From Charina bottae (Eukaryota; Chordata; Lepidosauria; Squamata; Charinaidae): a DNA stretch of 64,000 nucleotides. The translations under genes were made by a program, and so were the position numbers. The stretch lies in assembly GCA_023362775.1 (NCBI GenBank), contig JALMGJ010000006.1:53373501-53437500 (forward strand), written 5' to 3'. Below, one piece after another: positions 58,080-64,000 of this stretch. Positions within the stretch are counted from its first letter, which is position 1. Every line of letters starts with the position of its first letter. The notes under the pieces were generated by a model that ran no database searches, was not told the DNA's origin, and saw nothing but the letters and a program-made list of their open reading frames with translations.

Positions 58080-60925
58080 GGCACCTTGGAGCCTATATGC
58101 TATATTCTCTCAATATTTGCAAGCTATAAGAACCTGCATGGTACACACTCTCCACAGTCTGAAGTAGTAAACAGCTCTGATGCTAGACTATAGGCACCAA
58201 GTCCTTCTACAATTGCACTATATAATAAGCTCCAGACCTATGGATCTCATGCCATCTGTGTTTGGCAACTGAGCTGACTGACTTCTGCATCAGCTGCAGT
58301 GTATCCAAAATCATTTTGAAAAAGAATCTTTCAATTAGCCATGATGAAGGTCTACAGATGGCCTGTTTTCTCACTGCTGGAGAATCTTACTTATCCACCC
58401 CACCTGGCTCTCAGGCTTCAGCTGCTGTGGCTTGCTGTTCACTGGTTTTTAGAGAGGAAAACTGGCTTAAAGGCTTCACAATCACTCAAAGTTTATACAC
58501 ACACTCCTTTTTTTACGCTGCCCAATTGGTCAGCTGAAGGGAAAGCATTGACTGTTTCATGTGTTTCCTGTTTGTTCTCTGTATGAAAGGAATGAAAGCA
58601 GTGCCTCTCTTCAAAACTGTTAGGAGGGACTGCGGAATGGAAGTGTTGCAGTGTGAAAGTCCCCTAAATAAACCGTGCAACCCTGCCAAGGTGTCAGGCC
58701 CAGCCCAAATGGTCAGTCCGTTCAAACTCCAGTTCTTTATTTGCTCACACCATATAGACAGAATCTTGCCAGACTGAAGCTACTCTACCTAACCTAAGGG
58801 AAAATAACCTGGGAGACTCTAGGGCGGGGCTATCCGGAGCCTCTTCGTTTTCCCACCATTGCCTCCAGGACTGTGTCTCTGCTAATCTCCTCCACCTCCT
58901 TGGAGTGTGCTCCCTCCTTCCTGAGAACCAAGGGTCCTTCAGAAAAGCCACAATTAACTAATGAAGATTCAATAGTACAAGTATAATAGCACAATTGATA
59001 TCTTAACTGTGAACAGACCTGCCTGCATAACTGCCCCAAAGAGGATTTGATACATGAATATAGTTAAGCAAAGAAATATAATCATAATTGACAGATTTGT
59101 TTTGCCACAAACATATGAAAAAAGTTGAATCCATGGCAGTCTCATTCCAGAGAGTCCTGGTTCATTCTAGATAGCTTGGAGCATTACTCTTACCATCTTT
59201 AGTCAATCAAGTCCAATGCAGGGTTTTACCCTGGGCAAATGTGTAGACTCCAATCGCAATCCAACAACTTGTAAAACAGCATTATATTTCAAACATAATT
59301 ACTAAAATAAAGGGCTTTTTAAATACAATTATCCTGTTTTTGTTTTCACACAAATAAAAATGCTATGTCAAAGAATGGGAGGTGGTCAATTCTGCAATGT
59401 CTTTTAAACTTACGATTTAAGTGCAAAGCAGTTACCTGAAAAAAAATGTTCAGAGTGAATCAAATTGTCAACCTAGTGCATTCACATTTAAACAGACTTT
59501 CCTTTGATACTGTTAAAATTTGCAGAAATATTCTATACTTTCTCACTTTGAGTGTATGGCAGTTTTTCCATTAACCATTTTTCCTTTTTTCTAGCAAGGC
59601 ATCATTGTGATAAATGTAACGGAGAACTGTGTGCATCTTAAAGGTTTAGAATTAGCATTCTGAACTGAAATGTGCTTTTTCTTATATTGCAGGTCTTTAG
59701 AAATAACAATACCTTCATCTGCTTCTGCATGTTTGCCTGTTCTCATGACATTTGTTAAAGATAATCTGTATACTATGTTCTTAAAAATATTTTTTAAAAT
59801 GTAGGTGAGGATGGAACTTACTTCCAGAATGTACTGTAGCACTTGATTCGAAATCATAGCCAAGGAACCTGGATTATTCTTTTTTCCCCATCGCAAAAAA
59901 GATAAATGAACCATTTTGTAAGTTTTTGAAATTTATGTTAAGTGTTTGTTGGTGGCGTATCCTTTAAAGGATAAGGAGACATAATATGACCTATTTCAGC
60001 ATGTTTGAAATTGTGAGCCTTCAGTTTGTTCTATTGCAAATTCTATTGTGTTCTATATGGCACATGAGCACAGTGGAATATACACAGTAAATATACACAT
60101 TGAACAGTAAGTAAATCAAATAAATACGTTGGGGGGGGCAGTGGTGGTGAAAGAACTACGCATCAACAGGGCAATGGAAAGTGATGCTGTCTCCTCAATA
60201 TGATACCATGGGTGGACTGTGATATTTCTTGCTTGGCAAACCTAATCCCCAGGCAATAGGGCCGTGACAAGCCATCTCTCTTCAGGAGAGGCCCAACCGC
60301 ATGCCTTTTTCTACCCCCGTTATGGAAGTCTGAGCACACTTCCGAAAAACCAGAGCCCTGAACCCAAAAGTCTGATACAAACCTTGCTCTGCTTCTAGAA
60401 GTATAAGGTGAATACAGAACAGATCAATTTTCATTCTGACCCATAACTAGAAGAGTTTTAAAAATAACTTCTGAGATATTAACTATCACAATATTGCTTG
60501 TAGCTGTCTAAAATAAAATTAAAATTAAAATAAAATAAAATTCCATGGCATCTGCTATAGATTTTACAATAAAAAATGAAAACAAATGGTTGTAAGGCTG
60601 GATTCTCTGTGATAATATGTTTCATGATATGGCTAGCTTATACCTTCGAGATTAAAATGGTGATTATGTTAAGAACCCTGGATACAATTAAAAAAAAACA
60701 CCAGCAACAACATTCTTTGAAGGAATTCATATATATGCGAGAAGGAAGAAAGGCAATAATACTCAAACAAAGCTAAGGTAGACTCCAAAGTGTTTGGAAA
60801 ATGACTGTTGGAAGTCCAGTCCTCAGTCAAAGGTATTACAATTTTTTTAAAAAATGTTTATCAAAATATTTCATTGTTGTTATAATAAAATCTATGTAAT
60901 CACAGAATTAGTCTTCAGGCTCTGT
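58080..60925. other. No gene recognised
   Basis: Includes a GC-richer patch near 58640-58950 without a recognisable exon, and a short (AAAAT)-like run near 60512-60541. Confidence 0.4.
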
Positions 60926-60936
60926 ATTGTTTAGAA

Positions 60937-61066
60937 CAGTGTTTTTCAAACTTGGCAACTTTAAGATGTGTGGACTTCAACTCCCAGAATTCCCCAGCCA
61001 CCTGGCTGGGGAACTCTGGGAGTTGAAGTCCACACATCTTAAAGTTGCCAAGTTTGAAAAACACTG
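60937..61066. mobile_element. Palindromic hAT MITE, complete
   Basis: CAGTGTTTTTCAAACTTGGC.. and its complement ..GCCAAGTTTGAAAAACACTG, with a stem of about 55 bp per arm meeting at CCAGCCACCTGGCTGG. Perfect 8-bp duplication GTTTAGAA (60929-60936 and 61067-61074). Confidence 0.95.
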
Positions 61067-61074
61067 GTTTAGAA

Positions 61075-61925
61075 GAACTGTAATACAGTATAATTGGAAT
61101 ATATTTAGTGATTGAATTTTACATTATACAGTTTATGGAAGCAAGTGTTTGGGTAAACATTTTTTAATTTGTCATGCCCATGACAAAGAAAATCACAAGA
61201 CCATTACCATTTCAAATCTCTACCTGACAAATACATTCCTGCAAAATGTAGGCATAATGGATATAAATATCTCAAATTATTTCCAGTCCTTTTTCTTTTA
61301 TATAGTTCTTTATTCTTGCAGAAGGAAAAGGACAACATACCTACAAGCTGCAACATGCCAGATCTTATAAAACAGTCAATGACAAATTTGTTTGGCAAAT
61401 GCCTGCCAGGATAATGTGATATGTAAAACCTTGAGGAATTGTCCATTGAGGTTCTATTGCAAACAACATGCATTTACATCAATTATATAATTACACAAAT
61501 AATGTAAAGTTGGCTTGAACGGACATTTGGATTTAATCCAACTAGTTCTGGATCTTTGCGATAGCATAACGTCAGCTAGTTTCAACAGATGAATTGGTTT
61601 CTTTCTAGCTCTGCTGTGGTTTATTTGAACTGGAGAAAAGCTTAGTGTTCTTGGCAGTGCTGCAGGCCTGCCTAGCTCTTGGATAGCGTGTTTTCTGACT
61701 GGTAGGATCTGTTGCCTCACCCTACTTCCTGGCTCCTGGGCTGAAGGCAACCTTCCCTATCTTATATCTTCAGCGTCCTGTTTCAAACATCTCCTCCTCT
61801 CCCCATTTCGTGCCTTATTTTAGAGCTATTGGAAAAATGTCTGGTTGCAAAAATGTTGACAAGCTCGACTTTTATCATTATAGCTTATAAGGTCTATTAA
61901 ATGCAGCATAGGAAAGATGGCTTGA
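61075..61925. other. No gene recognised
   Basis: Open frames at 61204-61473 and 61454-61750 (minus) lack known motifs. Confidence 0.4.
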
Positions 61926-61929
61926 TGGC

Positions 61930-62580
61930 TTTACAGATCCCACTCTTAAAAACTTCTCAGAATGCTTGGGTATAGCCAGATAAATGCACTGAACATGAAT
62001 TAAAAATGTGCCAACACTCCTTAGCAGATGGGACCCAAAGAATTCCCCCTCCTGCTGGACCAAATAATAGGGGTAGAAACAACCAGGGAGAGAAGGTCCC
62101 GTAAGTAACCCAGCCCCAAGACATGAAGGGCTTTAAGGTGACTATCAGAACCTTGAATTGCACCTGGAAGCATACTGGTAGCCAATGCACCTTGCGGAGC
62201 AATAGTGTCACATATGTGCCAAATAACAGGTGCCATTAACTGCCCATGCCATCACATTCTGTACCAGCTGAAGTTTCTGAATGCTCTTCAAGGGCAGCCC
62301 CATGTAGAGCATGTTGCAGTAGTCCAGTCAGGAGGCTACTAGGGCATGGCCGACCATGAGCATGGCCTCCTAGTCCAGAAATAGATGCAACTGACGCACA
62401 ATCAGCAGCTGTGCAAAGGTCCTCCTAACCATGGCTGCCACCTGCTCCTCAAGCAGTAGCTGTGCGTCCAGCAGTAACCCCAGATTGCACACTAGTTTTA
62501 TCTGAGGCAGTGCAACCCCATTGGACACCACTAGGAAACATTGTCCTTAATCAGCAGCCTTACATTCTCATTAAAGGTAT
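61930..62580 (-). mobile_element. CR1/L3 LINE copy, older
   Basis: The frame 61957-62211 reads LLLRKVHWLPVCFQVQFKVL, parallel to LLRELHWVPVCFRVQFKVL in the next copy. Upstream text (CACCTGCTCCTCAAGCAGTAG, AACCCCAGATTGCACAC) matches 63530-63590. Stops and shifts show greater age. Same orientation as 62747-64000. Confidence 0.85.
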
Positions 62581-62746
62581 CTGCCAAGAGACAGTTGCTA
62601 TGATCTACACAAGGGAAGAATTACAGCACCTGTAAAACCGTTAGCAGTAGGTAACTTTGCCAGCCACTGTACTTCATTTTTATGAGCCTTTACCCCTTCT
62701 ATATCACTCATCATCTAACAGCTCAGAGTGGATGAAGTTGTACTAA

Positions 62747-64000
62747 TTTATTTATTTATTTATTTATTTAAATTTATATAACCGCCCATCTCCCCCAACG
62801 GGGAACTCTGGGCGGTTTACAATAAAATAGATTAAAACAGCATAAAACATCAGTGTACAATGTATAAATTAATAAATAATTATAAATCCAGATGGAGATG
62901 GATTTAAACGAAGGACAATAAATTAAGGAATTAACCACCCCCATGAGGAACTATCCTTTCCTCCTTCCCATGCCAGGCGGCAGAACCAGGTCTTCAGCTC
63001 TTTCCTAAAGGTCGGGAGGGAGGAGATCTGCCTCAACTCTGGGGGCAAGATGTTCCACAGTGTGGGCGCTACCACAGAGAAGGCCCGCCTCCTAGACCCC
63101 ATCCGATGACATTCTTTAATTGATGGGGTTCGTAGCAGGCCCTCTCTGAATGACCTGGTGGGGCGGGTCGATAAAATGGGGATAAGACGGTCCTTCAGGT
63201 ATTCTGGCCCCATGCCATGTAGGGCTTTAAAGGTAATAACCAACACCTTGAATTGTACCCGGAAGCAGACCGGCACCCAATGCAGCTCGCGGAGCAGAGG
63301 TGTTATGTGTGCAGATTTTGGTGCACCCAAAATTGCTCGTGCGGCCGCATTCTGCACTAGCTGAAGCTTCCGGATAGTCTTCAAGGGTAGCCCCATGTAG
63401 AGCGCATTGCAATAATCTACATGGGAGATGACGAGAGCATGAGTGACTGTTCGGAGGGCGTCGCGATCCAGGAATGGGCGCAACTGGTGCACCAACCGAA
63501 GTTGTGCGAAAGCCCTCCTAGCCACGACTGCCACCTGCTCTTCGAGCAGGAGTCGTGAGTCTAGAAGGACCCCCAAGTTGCGCACCGGTTCCGAATGGGG
63601 CAGTGCTACCCCATCAAGAACCAAAGATGATAATTTCCCAGAAGACGCTAGGCCATCAATCCACAGCCACTCGGTCTTGCTAGGGTTCAATTGTAGCCTG
63701 TTGTTCCCCATCCAGGCCCTCACAGCCCCCAGGCACTGGGATAGGGTTGTCACTGCATCACTTACTTCACCAGGGATGGAGATGTACAATTGAGTATCAT
63801 CCGCATACTGATGATACCTCATCCCATGGTGTCGGATGACCTCGCCCAGCGGTTTCATGTAGATGTTAAATAGGAGAGGAGAGAGAACCGAACCCTGCGG
63901 CACCCCACACAAGAGGGGCCGAGGGTCAGATCTCTCCTCTCCTATTACCACCGACTGGGATCGGCCTCGGAGGAAGGAGGTGAACCAGCGCAAAACTACG
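62747..64000 (-). mobile_element. CR1/L3 LINE, 3' half with open RT frame
   Basis: An uninterrupted frame (62923-63993, 356 codons) encodes the C-terminal part of a LINE reverse transcriptase: CGVPQGSVLSPLLFNIYM, then YADDTQLYI (catalytic YADD), LQLNPSKTEWLWI, LGVLLDSRLLLEEQV, DYCNALYMGLP and LRELHWVPVCFRVQFKVL. The 3' UTR holds the hairpin CCGCCCAGAGTTCCCC/GGGGGAGATGGGCGG (62780-62817) and a tail of AAAT units (62747-62771). The frame reaches the right edge of the window, so the 5' part lies outside. Absence of stops marks a young insertion. L3 and CR1 are sister groups; I cannot separate them with certainty. Confidence 0.9.

Noticed and set aside
1..64000. CRISPR array, bacterial operon or viral genome
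   Set aside because: Spliced vertebrate receptor gene, SINEs and LINEs throughout. Short direct repeats are microsatellites or transposon parts, with no spacer structure. No endogenous retroviral gag/pol motif was found.

Overview
This is vertebrate nuclear DNA, almost certainly from a squamate reptile (lizard or snake). The evidence is the repeat set: seven copies of the tRNA-derived Sauria SINE, whose 3' ends read AACCTTTACC, together with RTE/BovB LINEs, CR1/L3-type LINEs, a Penelope-like fragment and many small hAT transposons. The species cannot be named from the window alone.

There is one convincing host gene: AVPR1A, the V1a vasotocin/vasopressin receptor, on the + strand. Exon 1 (22099-23089) lies in a GC-rich, CpG-rich block and encodes the N-terminus and transmembrane segments 1-6. 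A 3.2 kb intron (23090-26299, GT..AG) follows. Exon 2 (26300-26562) encodes TM7, helix 8 and the tail. The spliced product is 417 residues and collinear with other V1a receptors, but its tail stops about ten residues short of the mammalian end. Three overlapping AATAAA hexamers lie about 100-130 bases after the stop. No other host exon, tRNA, rRNA or CRISPR array was found.

Left region (1-21500): intergenic, with layered insertions. An ancient RTE copy (about 3630-7290, +) is broken up by hAT elements, a SINE and an (AAAAT)n block. Further on are Sauria SINEs, a 175-bp palindrome with a 12-bp target duplication, two CR1-type 3' ends, a CR1 fragment (16630-17650), and several hAT elements with clear 8-bp target duplications. 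One palindromic hAT MITE sits about 0.5 kb upstream of the AVPR1A start codon.

Right region (26700-64000): a quiet 3' flank to about 30.5 kb. It is followed by an L3-type LINE fragment, a decayed hAT transposase gene (about 31900-32470, -), L1-like sequence (34800-36750, -), and a 138-bp segment copied 2.5 kb away into a mariner-like MITE. A young 5'-truncated BovB (43485-44707, -) lies inside an older RTE copy (about 42400-45560, +). Beyond that are a 5S-rRNA-derived SINE, a Penelope-like RT fragment (about 50355-50985, -), more SINEs and MITEs, and two CR1/L3 copies. The second of these has an open reverse transcriptase frame of 356 codons that reaches the right edge of the window.

Family names come from recognising protein motifs, termini and target-site duplications by eye. 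No database search was possible.
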